Shown here: positions 27,085-35,551 of the stretch, piece after piece
Layout: each line of letters starts with the position of its first letter
How positions within the stretch are numbered: position 1 is the first letter of the stretch
Source of the DNA: Enterococcus dispar ATCC 51266
Lineage (GTDB): Bacteria; Bacillota; Bacilli; Lactobacillales; Enterococcaceae
Length of the DNA stretch: 64,000 bases
Direction: 5' to 3'
Assembly (NCBI RefSeq): GCF_000406945.1
Contig: NZ_KE136354.1
Coordinates: 301,607 to 365,606 of the forward strand
The notes under the pieces: model-generated
The model's database searches: none
What the model was told of the DNA's origin: nothing
The model's input: only the letters and a program-made list of their open reading frames with translations
Program-made: the position numbers and the translations under genes

Positions 27085-27651
27085 GTGAAAAGCAAAATGG
27101 TGAGAAAAGTGGTGCTGTCGGTGAAGATTTATCGCAAATTGAATTTACTAGAAGATAAAAAAGTTATTCAAAATTTGAATATTGCTGCTATAGTGGTCAT
27201 GGTTTTTTGTTATATTTTACTACTTCCATTATTTAACCACGATTCTGTTAAAACGCTGCCTCTTTTAGGAGAATTGGGTGCACTTATTGTCAGTTTAGTA
27301 GTGGTAGTGATAATTCATGAAGGTATACATGGCGTCTTTTTCAAAATTTTTAATTTCAAAGGAAAAGTAAAATTTGGCTTTAAAAATGGCATGGCATATG
27401 CAACTAGCCCTGGATCCATGTATCGAAAATGGCAGTTTTTTATCATCAGTATCGCACCCTTTATAATTATAACTATACTATTGCTAGTCATAATGAATGG
27501 GTGGCCCTATGCTTGGTTGCGGTTACTAATTGCCGCTCATAGTGGCGCTTGTGCGGGGGATTTTTATTGGTGCTATTTACTTTTGACAACGCCTAAAAAC
27601 TTGTTGGTCGAAGATACTGAGGTTGGCTTAACCTTTCATGAAGTAGACTAG
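27085..27651 (+). CDS. DUF3267 membrane protein with HExxH motif
   Basis: About 188 residues with four hydrophobic segments. The second ends in HEGIHGVFF (HExxH, zinc-peptidase-like) and a late segment carries GACAGDFYWCY, the pattern of DUF3267, which may be membrane metalloproteases; activity is unproven. The start is uncertain: GTG 27085 lies only about 12 nt past the extended -10 TGtTATAAT (27058-27066), and ATG 27097 is an alternative. No clear ribosome site is seen. Confidence 0.75.
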   Translation: MKSKMVRKVVLSVKIYRKLNLLEDKKVIQNLNIAAIVVMVFCYILLLPLFNHDSVKTLPLLGELGALIVSLVVVVIIHEGIHGVFFKIFNFKGKVKFGFKNGMAYATSPGSMYRKWQFFIISIAPFIIITILLLVIMNGWPYAWLRLLIAAHSGACAGDFYWCYLLLTTPKNLLVEDTEVGLTFHEVD

Positions 27652-27723
27652 AAAATAGCTGTTTTGCATGATAAAATGAATCAGAAAATTTACATGAGTT
27701 TAAGAAAAGAAAGAGGCTATTAA

Positions 27724-28245
27724 ATGGACTATTTAAATGTAGGAAAAATTGTTAATACCCATGGCATTCGTGGAGAAGTTCGGGTTGTTTCACAAACGGA
27801 TTTTCCGGAAGAACGGTATCAAAAAGGGGCAACCTTAATCTTATTTCGGGAGGGGATGCCTCCTTTAGAATTAACTGTGGCAAGCCACCGTCAGCACAAA
27901 AATTTTGATTTATTAACATTTGAAGGGTATCCCAATATCAATGATGTTGAAAAATTTCGTGATGGTATTTTAAAGGTAGCAAAAGACAACTTGGCTGCCT
28001 TAGGAGAAGACGAATATTACTATCACCAAATTATTGGTTTAACTGTTTTAGACGAAAACAAACACGAAATTGGTAAGATCAAAGAAATTTTATCGCCTGG
28101 TGCAAATGATGTCTGGGTTGTCCAACGAAAAGGCAAAAAGGATGCTTTGATCCCTTATATTGCTTCGGTGGTTAAAGCGATTGATTTAACCGCTGGTGTG
28201 GTAGAAGTTGAATTACCAGAAGGGTTGATTGACGATGAGAATTGA
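27724..28245 (+). CDS. rimM: Ribosome maturation factor RimM
   Basis: A 173-residue protein with an N-terminal barrel ([18 protein letters not shown]) and a PRC-barrel (residues 95-170, [10 protein letters not shown]... GANDVWVV... LIPYIASVV). It assists 30S head maturation by binding S19. It overlaps trmD by 11 nt. Confidence 0.97.
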   Translation: MDYLNVGKIVNTHGIRGEVRVVSQTDFPEERYQKGATLILFREGMPPLELTVASHRQHKNFDLLTFEGYPNINDVEKFRDGILKVAKDNLAALGEDEYYYHQIIGLTVLDENKHEIGKIKEILSPGANDVWVVQRKGKKDALIPYIASVVKAIDLTAGVVEVELPEGLIDDEN

Positions 28246-28981
28246 TGTTTTAACGCTATTTCCCCGTATGTTTGAAGGTCCAATGGGAGAATCGATTATC
28301 GGTAAAGCACGGGACAAAGCGTTATTAGAAATTAATGTCTCAAATTTTCGGGACTTTGCCAATAATAAACACAAGACAGTCGATGATTATCCTTATGGTG
28401 GCGGCGCAGGGATGCTTTTAAAAGTGCAGCCGATTTACGATAATTTAAAAGCAATTGAAGAGGCAACACCAACAGTAAAAAAGAGAGTCATTTTATTAGA
28501 TCCAGCTGGGAAAAAATTTGATCAAAAAGTTGCCGAAGAATTTTCTAAAGAAGACCATTTGATTTTTATTTGTGGGCACTATGAAGGCTATGATGAACGA
28601 ATTCGTACTCTTGTAACCGATGAAGTTTCCTTGGGGGATTATGTTTTAACTGGCGGTGAATTAGGCGCGATGGTGATGATTGACGCAACAGTTCGCCTTT
28701 TACCAGACGTTTTAGGCAATGAAACTTCAGCTATGACCGATTCGCATTCCACTGGTTTGCTCGAACACCCCCAATATACCCGTCCAGCAGAGTTTGAGGG
28801 GATGAAAGTACCAGAAGTTTTAATGAATGGCAATCATAAATTAATTGAGGCTTGGCAGTTAAAAGAATCTTTACGGCGTACTTATTTACGGCGTCCTGAC
28901 ATGCTTGCTTCTTATCCTTTAACCAAAGAAATGGAAAAAATGTTAATCGAAATTAAAAATGAAGAAAAATCAACAAAATAA
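28235..28981 (+). CDS. trmD: tRNA (guanine37-N1) methyltransferase TrmD
   Basis: A 248-residue SPOUT methyltransferase. Motifs are [55 protein letters not shown] and the PQYTRP loop. ATG 28235 is preferred over TTG 28229. It overlaps the rimM stop, so the two are translationally coupled. Confidence 0.97.
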   Translation: MRIDVLTLFPRMFEGPMGESIIGKARDKALLEINVSNFRDFANNKHKTVDDYPYGGGAGMLLKVQPIYDNLKAIEEATPTVKKRVILLDPAGKKFDQKVAEEFSKEDHLIFICGHYEGYDERIRTLVTDEVSLGDYVLTGGELGAMVMIDATVRLLPDVLGNETSAMTDSHSTGLLEHPQYTRPAEFEGMKVPEVLMNGNHKLIEAWQLKESLRRTYLRRPDMLASYPLTKEMEKMLIEIKNEEKSTK

Positions 28982-29013
28982 TTATCTATTTTTTTATAAG
29001 TCAAATAAGATCG

Positions 29014-29070
29014 CGACAATAACTTGTTTTTCTACTTTTATAGTAGTTACAGTTATTGTCGTGTTTTTTT
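29014..29070 (+). terminator. Terminator after trmD
   Basis: CGACAATAACT (29014-29024) pairs with AGTTATTGTCG (29051-29061), enclosing a CTACT/AGTAG stem. Seven T follow. Confidence 0.85.
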
Positions 29071-29202
29071 CTATATTCAACGTATTTAAGTTTGAACGGG
29101 AAAGAAAGCAGATGATAGGGGGAGATTTAGTCAGTTTAAATTTCATAAAAATCTTTTCTCTTGTTACAATTAAAGGAGACACTTTTACAGGAGGACCTTT
29201 TT

Positions 29203-30453
29203 ATGGCTAGTGGGACATTAACAAATGAAGAACTTTATAAAAAAATTTCTGCCAGTATTAATATTAAAAAAGAAAACTTTGTCATTTTAATTTGCGCCAT
29301 TTTTATTGCCTCAATTGGTTTAAATATGAATTCGCAACCGATTTTAATTGGAGCAATGCTTATCTCACCATTAATGGCACCAGTTCAAGGATTGGGGCTT
29401 GGTTTAGGCGTTTTTGATAGTCGCTTAACCATGCGTGCGTTACGTTTATTAGTTTTAGAAGCCCTTTTTGCGGTAGTAAGCGCATTGCTTTATTTTTGGC
29501 TATCACCTTTGACATATGCGAGTAGTGAAATTTTAGCTCGGACTGAACCGACAGTTTGGGATGCAATTATTGCAATCTTAGGGGGAACAGCGGGGATGAT
29601 TGGTGCTAGGCAAAAAGAAGCTAATAATATTGTACCCGGGGTGGCAATTGCCACAGCTTTAATGCCACCGTTGTGTGTGATGGGATACGCTATTTATACC
29701 CAGGATTGGGGAATGTTTTTTGGATCTGGGTATTTATTTTTAGTCAATGTTGCCTTTATCACAATTACAACATTTATTGTGGTACGGCTATTACATTTAA
29801 ACTACCGCATTTCGGTTGATAATAAAATGGAAAAGCGTCGTCACTATCTTATGATTGTCATGGCAGTTTTGATTGCGATTCCCAGTTTTATTTCAGCCGG
29901 AAATTTGATTCAAACGGAGATGTCCCAACAAAGAGCAAAAGGGTTTGTAGCCAATGTCATGGCTGATTATTATATTTTAAATCAAAAGATTGATGAAAAA
30001 CAGCAGACATTGACGCTAGACTTATTAGGAAGAAAACCAGACGAAACGGAGTTGAAAAATTTAGCCCAAAAATTAAATGAATATCATCTTGGGGATTATC
30101 AATTAGTCATTAATCAAGTAGCCAATAATGAAACGATGAATATGCAAGATATTGATCACTATATTGATCAAAAAATGCAAAATCAAACGGTACCAAATCT
30201 TGTCACCACCAAAACCCAAGCATCTTTATCCGAATCGATGCGTGAAATAAAGCGGCAATTATTCCTTGATCACTCTAATCAAATTAAAAAAGTCAGCAAT
30301 GATATCCTGACAACAAATGGGGATGAAACTGGAAAGATGACAGTTACCCTGGCTTCAGACGTTACAAAGACACAACAAGAGGAAATAGAAGAATCATTAG
30401 AAAAACTAATTTCTAAAGCGGATTACACAATTACAAGTGAACTTAAAAAATAA
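29203..30453 (+). CDS. DUF389 (TIGR00341-type) membrane protein
   Basis: A 416-residue protein. Residues 20-235 hold about six membrane segments with the DUF389 pattern (SIGLNMNSQPILIGAMLISPLMAPVQGLGLGLG... VPGVAIATALMPPLCVMGYA). Residues 240-416 form a soluble domain with repeated helical segments. Function unknown; in some species the family is linked to osmotic or ion stress. ATG 29203 has AGGAGG upstream, unlike the longer frame. Confidence 0.88.
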   Translation: MASGTLTNEELYKKISASINIKKENFVILICAIFIASIGLNMNSQPILIGAMLISPLMAPVQGLGLGLGVFDSRLTMRALRLLVLEALFAVVSALLYFWLSPLTYASSEILARTEPTVWDAIIAILGGTAGMIGARQKEANNIVPGVAIATALMPPLCVMGYAIYTQDWGMFFGSGYLFLVNVAFITITTFIVVRLLHLNYRISVDNKMEKRRHYLMIVMAVLIAIPSFISAGNLIQTEMSQQRAKGFVANVMADYYILNQKIDEKQQTLTLDLLGRKPDETELKNLAQKLNEYHLGDYQLVINQVANNETMNMQDIDHYIDQKMQNQTVPNLVTTKTQASLSESMREIKRQLFLDHSNQIKKVSNDILTTNGDETGKMTVTLASDVTKTQQEEIEESLEKLISKADYTITSELKK

Positions 30454-30472
30454 GTTTGACAAGAATTTCTTC

Positions 30473-30590
30473 TTTACATCCGGATTTGATGTATGGTAGT
30501 ATGTTTTAGTGAGTGTTTCACTCAACTATTACGATAATCCGCTAAGGTGATGCATCTTAAGATTGTTTGGAAATAAGGAGAATGATAAAA
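30473..30590 (+). promoter_or_regulatory. rplS promoter and probable L19 leader RNA
   Basis: TTTACA (30473-30478) and TAGTAT (30497-30502) are spaced 18 nt. The leader has a GAGTG-TTT-CACTC hairpin (30511-30523) and a second stem AATC..TAAG with CTTA..GATT (30536-30564), resembling the L19 leader of Firmicutes that allows autoregulation by L19. The match to that RNA family is from memory. Confidence 0.5.
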
Positions 30591-30938
30591 ATGAATCCAT
30601 TGATTCAAGAACTAACTCAAGAACAATTACGTACTGACATTCCTGCTTTTCGTCCTGGTGACACTGTTCGCGTTCATGCGAAAGTTGTCGAAGGTACAAG
30701 AGAACGTATCCAGTTATTTGAAGGTGTTGTAATCAAACGCCGCGGTGCTGGAATCAGCGAAACTTACACTGTTCGTAAAGTATCAAACGGTGTTGGTGTT
30801 GAACGTACTTTCCCATTGCACACACCACGTGTTGCGCAAATTGAAGTCGTTCGTTACGGTAAAGTTCGTCGTGCAAAATTGTACTACTTACGCGCTTTAC
30901 ACGGCAAAGCTGCTCGTATCAAAGAAATCCGTCGTTAA
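30591..30938 (+). CDS. rplS: Ribosomal protein L19
   Basis: A 115-residue bL19 ([32 protein letters not shown] start, [22 protein letters not shown]). ATG 30591 follows AAGGAG. It is the last host gene before the prophage. Confidence 0.98.
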
Positions 30939-30957
30939 TAATAGCTTATCGAATGGT

Positions 30958-30991
30958 AAAAGAACCCTTAACTGTAAAGGGTTCTTTTTTT
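30958..30991 (+). terminator. rplS terminator, at the prophage border
   Basis: AAAAGAACCCTT pairs with AAGGGTTCTTTT; seven T follow. The prophage starts just beyond it. Confidence 0.85.
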
Positions 30992-31049
30992 GCTTGCTGT
31001 TATTTATATAGGTGAGATAGGATGAAAAAATATAGCTGATAAAACAGCA

Positions 31050-31069
31050 AGGGGCAGAAAAGGGGCAGA
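31050..31069. repeat. Direct repeats near attL, likely integrase arm sites
   Basis: AGGGGCAGA occurs at 31050-31058 and 31061-31069, 11 bp apart (one helix turn), just past the 3' end of the integrase gene. Tyrosine integrases bind such short direct repeats in attP arms. Confidence 0.5.
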
Positions 31070-31072
31070 CAA

Positions 31073-32191
31073 TTACAATTTTTCCAAATCTGATTTTAGC
31101 TTTTCTTTCGTTTTCTTCGTTACGTGCAGATAAATTTGTTGTGTGATTTTGCTATCTTCGTGACCAACGCGGTCTTGGATAACGTACATCGGCGTCCCTA
31201 TTTCTGCTAATTTGGAGATGTGCGTGTGGCGGAATATATGAGAGCTGAGTGGTTTATCAGGAGGTAACCCCATCTTAACTTTATGATTGCGAAGATAGGT
31301 ATTGATTGCATTTAAAGATAATGGCGTGCCATTCGAAGTTTGAAAAAGAAAATCGCCTTTAGGGCTAAGCTTAAGCAATTCCTCAACAATTACTAAAGCT
31401 TTTGGAGGGAGATCGATTTCACGCATGCCGGCAGCGGTTTTAGTTCTTTCTGATTTAACCATCTCGCTAACTTTTCGTTCGCGGTAGAGAAGGGTACCGT
31501 TTATTGTTACTTTATCGTCGTGAATATCAGATTTTTGTAATGCTAACGCCTCACCAGGTCGCATACCTGTTAGGTATAGCCATTGAAACAGTAACGAATA
31601 GCGCTCATTATGCTTCTCTGTATAATCGATAATCTTCTTGTATTCGTCATCTTCAAGAAATTTATCTTTTATCTTTTCAGTTTTAAATTCTCTTTTAAAA
31701 TTCAGTTCAACTTTATCAACAGGGTTATCTTTAATATATCCCTTTCGAATAGCGTACTTCATAATCAAGTTTATTTTTGTTTTTAAGATCGTGACATATT
31801 TGTTTGATAAATTATCTTTATAGATGTATCGATCCAAAATTTCATTTAGGAGCAAGGTGTTGATGTTCGAGACGAGTGTATCTTCCCCAATATCTCTAAT
31901 CACGCGTTTTAATGCGTTTTTTGTGGGTAGATAAGTACCTTCTGCTACTTGTTTTTGATAAACCTCATACCACTCATCGTATAATTCTTTAAATGTTAAA
32001 TTTTGATTCTTTACATCACCTTTATTTAATGCATCAGCTATTTTATTATTTAAAATAATTTGTGCTTCTTTTTGTGTTTGTCTAGACTTGTTTGGTAATG
32101 TAATAGTCACTTTCTTTAATTTATTAGAGTAGGGATGCTTGTATCTTTCAGAATATTTGTATTTTCCATTCGATAATTGTTCAATCCACAT
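31073..32191 (-). CDS. int: Phage tyrosine integrase
   Basis: A 372-residue tyrosine recombinase. An N-terminal arm-binding region (about 1-60) is followed by a SAM-like core-binding domain (about 65-160) and the catalytic domain with Arg211 in TGMRPGE, His318 and Arg321 in HIFRHTH, His344 in GHEDS and Tyr354 as nucleophile. It inserts and excises the phage DNA. CAGGAGT precedes the ATG. Transcribed away from the repressor. Confidence 0.95.
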   Translation of the reverse strand: MWIEQLSNGKYKYSERYKHPYSNKLKKVTITLPNKSRQTQKEAQIILNNKIADALNKGDVKNQNLTFKELYDEWYEVYQKQVAEGTYLPTKNALKRVIRDIGEDTLVSNINTLLLNEILDRYIYKDNLSNKYVTILKTKINLIMKYAIRKGYIKDNPVDKVELNFKREFKTEKIKDKFLEDDEYKKIIDYTEKHNERYSLLFQWLYLTGMRPGEALALQKSDIHDDKVTINGTLLYRERKVSEMVKSERTKTAAGMREIDLPPKALVIVEELLKLSPKGDFLFQTSNGTPLSLNAINTYLRNHKVKMGLPPDKPLSSHIFRHTHISKLAEIGTPMYVIQDRVGHEDSKITQQIYLHVTKKTKEKLKSDLEKL

Positions 32192-32297
32192 TGTCTATCA
32201 CTCCTGTTCTTTGTTATAATAGACAAAGTTAAATAAGCCTATTTGGTTTTATTGCTGGCACGCCTGTCTGTGGAGGAGGGGCGTGTTTTTTTACTTG
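32191..32297 (+). ncRNA. Candidate small antisense RNA upstream of int
   Basis: On the plus strand TTGTCT (32191-32196), an 18-nt spacer and TATAAT (32215-32220) form a promoter. A hairpin CACGCC/GGCGTG with seven T ends near 32291. This predicts an RNA of about 65 nt without an ORF, antisense to the spacer between the lipoprotein gene and int. TTGTCTAT/ATAGACAA also forms an 8-bp inverted repeat at 32191-32226. Prediction only. Confidence 0.35.
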
Positions 32298-32986
32298 ACT
32301 TTCGCTATATCCGCAAATAACTCATTTCCGTTTTTTTCAAAGGTGAATTTGAATCCGTTAGATTCGAATGATGTTTTCTTTTTACTATCCAAAGCATTGT
32401 TATATGCGTCTGAAACACCTTCATTGTTAGCGTGATAACTTTCTTGGAAAGCGACTATGATAGTAGCCATTTCTTTATCCACGTCGCTCTCACTAGTCAT
32501 ATTAATTCCTAAAATCTTACCATCTTGTACATTGATATTTGTTTTAACACCATTTACGTCTGAAACGGTAGTAATACCATCTTCAACAGTAAAAGGAAAT
32601 TCCGTCTTAGCTTTGTCGTTCGTTTGAACAATACGGTCATTCATTAGAGCAACAAAGTTTGGATATTCGTCTATTGCTAATCTACCTTTTAATTTGATTT
32701 TTTGATTTGATTCATTTCCATTAGAGTATTCGATTTTTAAGTCCAAGCTTTGATCGTTTAAAAGAGCAGGTACAGCAGCTTGAAATTCTTTTCCGGCTAC
32801 ATCTACGTTCAATGTGTTTCCTGCTTGGTCCTCGCCCGAAACACTTTTTATTGTTTCGTCCGATTTCCCATATATATAATCATAAATGCCTTCATCTTGG
32901 TTCTTTGTAATATCGATAGAAGCTTCTTTAGAAGTGCAACCTGTTAAAGCTAATAAGAAAGCTATCCCTAAAATCACTTTTTTCAT
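32291..32986 (-). CDS. Prophage lipoprotein, possible superinfection exclusion
   Basis: A 231-residue protein with a lipoprotein signal and the lipobox LALTGC (Cys17). The mature part is acidic, without a family I can name. It lies between the repressor and integrase, transcribed with both in the lysogen. In streptococcal and lactococcal phages this slot holds superinfection-exclusion lipoproteins such as Ltp, so a similar role is plausible by position only. Confidence 0.6.
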   Translation of the reverse strand: MKKVILGIAFLLALTGCTSKEASIDITKNQDEGIYDYIYGKSDETIKSVSGEDQAGNTLNVDVAGKEFQAAVPALLNDQSLDLKIEYSNGNESNQKIKLKGRLAIDEYPNFVALMNDRIVQTNDKAKTEFPFTVEDGITTVSDVNGVKTNINVQDGKILGINMTSESDVDKEMATIIVAFQESYHANNEGVSDAYNNALDSKKKTSFESNGFKFTFEKNGNELFADIAKVK

Positions 32987-32998
32987 TTTCTTTCCTCC

Positions 32999-33613
32999 TT
33001 AAAATTTTCTTTTCAATTCTTTCAATACTCCAACGATACGAACTTCATCAAGCTGATGCCCAGAAAAAAATTGCGGTGGATAAATTGGATTACTTGCAAT
33101 TAAACTCATCACGCCATCCTTAAAATGTACGTGTTTTAAAGTCCCTTCATCTCCGTTGACAATAACCACCGCTATTTGACCATCATACTCAACTTCAGGA
33201 GAGACTTTGATTAAAGCCTCATCACCATCGTAAATGCCATCGCCCGTCATAGAATCTCCATCGATAGTTAGTACAAAGTAATCCTCGGGATTACATATAT
33301 CTTCGAAATATTCATACCCCAAAAATTCTTGGTAAGCAATACCGTTCGGACCGGCTTTCACACTACCGAATTTTTTAATAGGAACTCGGTTTTCTGTCGA
33401 AGGTGCTTGCGCACCAATTAAGTACCAGTAATCAATATTTAAAATATTTGCAATTTGATTCAAGCGATCTGCCGGAACTGGTCTTGTACCGTTTTCCCAA
33501 CGTGCAATGTTTGCACGATCAATATGAAGCTGTTTAGCCATTTCTGACTGAGACATACTTTTTTTTAATCTATATTCTTTTATCAATTTTACAATATCAT
33601 CATTCGATCTCAT
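32999..33613 (-). CDS. CI-like repressor with S24 peptidase domain
   Basis: A 204-residue repressor. A Cro/CI helix-turn-helix (residues 7-62, MSQSEMAKQLHIDRANIARWENG) is followed by a LexA-like domain with the self-cleavage site VKAGPNG (Ala87-Gly88), Ser121 in GDSMTGDGI and Lys160 in EGTLKHVHF. It should maintain lysogeny and be cleaved on RecA activation. It is divergent from the Cro-like gene. Confidence 0.93.
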   Translation of the reverse strand: MRSNDDIVKLIKEYRLKKSMSQSEMAKQLHIDRANIARWENGTRPVPADRLNQIANILNIDYWYLIGAQAPSTENRVPIKKFGSVKAGPNGIAYQEFLGYEYFEDICNPEDYFVLTIDGDSMTGDGIYDGDEALIKVSPEVEYDGQIAVVIVNGDEGTLKHVHFKDGVMSLIASNPIYPPQFFSGHQLDEVRIVGVLKELKRKF

Positions 33614-33627
33614 TTTGATTTCCTCCG

Positions 33628-33728
33628 TGACTAGAAGTCATCTAAATAATAACATTTTGGACAAATAGTCACAACTTGTACATAAAACCAAAAACATTGT
33701 TGACTTAAAGTCACGCACACGTTATTAT
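33628..33728. promoter_or_regulatory. Lysogeny switch: divergent promoters and operators
   Basis: TGACTagaAGTCA (33628-33640) and TGACTtaaAGTCA (33701-33713) are identical half-sites around a 3-nt centre. The second overlaps the -35 TTGACT (33700-33705) of the rightward promoter, whose -10 is TATTAT (33723-33728) at 17 nt. TGGACAAATA near 33658 and TATTTGTCCA near 33725 form a wider inverted repeat. These are the expected binding sites of the CI-like and Cro-like proteins. Confidence 0.7.
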
Positions 33729-33768
33729 TTGTCCATAAGCTTTATAAAAACAGAAAGGAGGGAAATAT

Positions 33769-33987
33769 GTGTTGGTTATTAATTTAAATAGATTAAAAGC
33801 TGAGAGAATTGCTAATGATATGTCTGAGGCGGATTTAGCAGAAAAACTCGGAATTAGCGCGAGTATAATTTATAAATATGAGAATGGAAGCCGTAGAATT
33901 TCAGTAGATACATTTTGCAAAATCGCTGATGTATTAGGCTTTGATGAATCAAATATCAATATTTTTTTTACAACTAAACGTGACTAA
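33769..33987 (+). CDS. Cro-like HTH protein
   Basis: A 72-residue Cro/CI-family helix-turn-helix protein (MSEADLAEKLGISASIIYKYENGSRRISVDTFCKIADVL). It starts at GTG behind AAGGAGGG and is divergent from the repressor. Expected to turn off the repressor promoter during lytic growth. Confidence 0.85.
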   Translation: MLVINLNRLKAERIANDMSEADLAEKLGISASIIYKYENGSRRISVDTFCKIADVLGFDESNINIFFTTKRD

Positions 33988-33998
33988 AAGGCACGTTT
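33976..33998. promoter_or_regulatory. Third operator-like site at the end of the Cro-like gene
   Basis: TGACTaaaAGGCA differs by one base from the two operators at 33628 and 33701 and is embedded in the inverted repeat AAACGTG/CACGTTT. Confidence 0.5.
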
Positions 33999-34020
33999 AA
34001 AGAGTTTAAGATGATTTTAA

Positions 34021-34059
34021 GTAACCATATGTCTTTGAGAGCCTGTGACATTTGGTTAC
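34021..34059. promoter_or_regulatory. Dyad in the gap after the Cro-like gene
   Basis: GTAACCAtATGTC pairs with GACATttGGTTAC around a 13-nt loop, with no T run after it. The 224-nt gap (33988-34211) has no ORF. This may be a protein-binding site or an RNA structure; role unknown. Confidence 0.45.
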
Positions 34060-34211
34060 ACAATATAAGAATTTCATGAGACCACTTTTATTGTGAAACA
34101 TTACAAGAACTATGAATGAAATATTATTTCATTTTGACTCAATAATTTGGAAAATATCTGTGAAACAATTTTTTAGCCAACATTAAATAACACAAAAAGG
34201 AGGCAATTAAA

Positions 34212-34433
34212 ATGGATAACCTACTAACAAAAGCTGAATTTTTAGAAAAAATGGGTTACTCCGAATCAACATACCAAAGACGTATGAAGAAATTTAAGGT
34301 TCCGAAATATCGAAATGGATATCTTGCTGTAACTTCGAATGAAGTTTACATCGATGAAAAAATATATGAACAATTTATGCGCGATGAATCAGCTAAGAAG
34401 TTTCATTATGAAAGATTTGAGGTGAAAACATGA
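34212..34433 (+). CDS. Small phage protein, possibly excisionase-like
   Basis: 73 residues with an N-terminal segment LLTKAEFLEKMGYSESTYQRRMKKFKVPKYRNGY that resembles a MerR/excisionase-type helix-turn-helix. AAAGGAGG precedes the ATG. First gene of the rightward early operon after the Cro-like gene. Confidence 0.6.
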   Translation: MDNLLTKAEFLEKMGYSESTYQRRMKKFKVPKYRNGYLAVTSNEVYIDEKIYEQFMRDESAKKFHYERFEVKT

Positions 34434-34624
34434 CAAAACATAAATGCTCAATGCTAATGCTGTTCACCGTGATTGTAGCAACCGTTATAGCGCTGTTCGC
34501 TTGGATGGGAAGTATCAGTTTAAGCGTAACACTAAGTGTGATTGCAGTTATCGCGGCTTTAATTGTATCTGCATTAATTGGCTATCGCATGCATATTGTT
34601 GATGTAGAAAAAGGAATTTATTGA
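34430..34624 (+). CDS. Small two-segment membrane protein
   Basis: 64 residues with two hydrophobic segments (about 8-27 and 30-52). It overlaps the previous gene by 4 nt (ATGA). No family is recognised. Confidence 0.55.
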   Translation: MTKHKCSMLMLFTVIVATVIALFAWMGSISLSVTLSVIAVIAALIVSALIGYRMHIVDVEKGIY

Positions 34625-34685
34625 ATACGGAGATAAAATATCGTAGCCATTTTTTAATCACATATATCAAATGAGGAGGATGAAA

Positions 34686-35393
34686 ATGAAAGTTTTAGAA
34701 AAAACAATTACAAGCATGGAAGTCGCTGAAATGGTCGGGCGACGACATGATCAAGTTTTAAGAGATATTACTAAAATTAAGGAACATCTCACTGACCACA
34801 AAAGTGTGGTGAGTGAATTATTTATTGATTCGACTTATGAAGATACTTCTGGTCGAGAATTACCTTGTTATTTGCTAACAAAAAGAGGTTGTGAATTATA
34901 TTCAACACGAATGACAGGAGCCAAGGGTACACAATTCGCTTTAGCTTACATCGAACGATTTAATGAGATGGAAACGGCTATCAAAGAGCAATCGTTGAAA
35001 ATTCCACAATCGCCGCAAGAAGCATTGCGCTTAATGTTTCAATATCAAGAAAACACCAGTGAAAAAGTAGAAAAAGTCGAAGAACGAGTAACAGATTTAG
35101 AAGAAAATATCGTTTTGAGTGCTGGAGACTACGGATATGTTACCCGTCGGATTAATCAACGTGTCGCAGAAGTTGGACGTAGTTTCGGAAAATTAACTAA
35201 CAAACAACGTGGGGAGCTTCATAGAGACATTAATAGTGGCGTCAAAAAGATTACTGGGGTTAGCACTCGAACACAACTAAGACAAAAACATTTTCAAACA
35301 GTATTAGACTATATCACCGACTGGGAACCATCAACAGCCACTAAAACCGTTGTACGTCAAATGAGTTTAGAACTAGGTGAAGATAATGAATAG
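34686..35393 (+). CDS. Phage antirepressor: Rha domain plus ORF6C domain
   Basis: About 235 residues. Residues 1-95 form a Rha-type domain (TSMEVAEMVGRRHDQVLRDITKI... YLLTKRGCELYSTRMTGAKGTQFALAYIERFNEME). Residues 130-230 form an ORF6C-type domain (YVTRRINQRVAEVGRSFGKLTNKQRGELHRDINS). Such proteins act in the lysis-lysogeny decision. ATG 34686 is used because GAGGAGG lies just before it. Confidence 0.85.
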   Translation: MKVLEKTITSMEVAEMVGRRHDQVLRDITKIKEHLTDHKSVVSELFIDSTYEDTSGRELPCYLLTKRGCELYSTRMTGAKGTQFALAYIERFNEMETAIKEQSLKIPQSPQEALRLMFQYQENTSEKVEKVEERVTDLEENIVLSAGDYGYVTRRINQRVAEVGRSFGKLTNKQRGELHRDINSGVKKITGVSTRTQLRQKHFQTVLDYITDWEPSTATKTVVRQMSLELGEDNE

Positions 35394-35550
35394 AGCCGAA
35401 GCTTTAAAAATCGGAAAAATTATCGCAGATCGATGGTGGCGAGCAAACTACTTAACGATTAAAACGCGTCAAAATATCGAGCGCATGAAAAAAGCGACTC
35501 CGCCGGGAAGCAATGAGTCGCAAACAAAAATACCTATAAGGAGATTATAG
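35386..35550 (+). CDS. Small basic phage protein
   Basis: 54 residues, rich in Arg and Lys, with a WW pair (ADRWWRANYLTIKTRQNIERM). It overlaps the stop of the antirepressor gene and ends 1 nt before the Erf start, within whose ribosome site its last codons lie. Unknown function. Confidence 0.55.
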   Translation: MNRAEALKIGKIIADRWWRANYLTIKTRQNIERMKKATPPGSNESQTKIPIRRL

Positions 35551-35551
35551 C

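Noticed and set aside
28959..29210. 83-residue ORF after trmD
   Set aside because: It runs through the trmD terminator hairpin and the promoter region of the DUF389 gene, and has no ribosome site.
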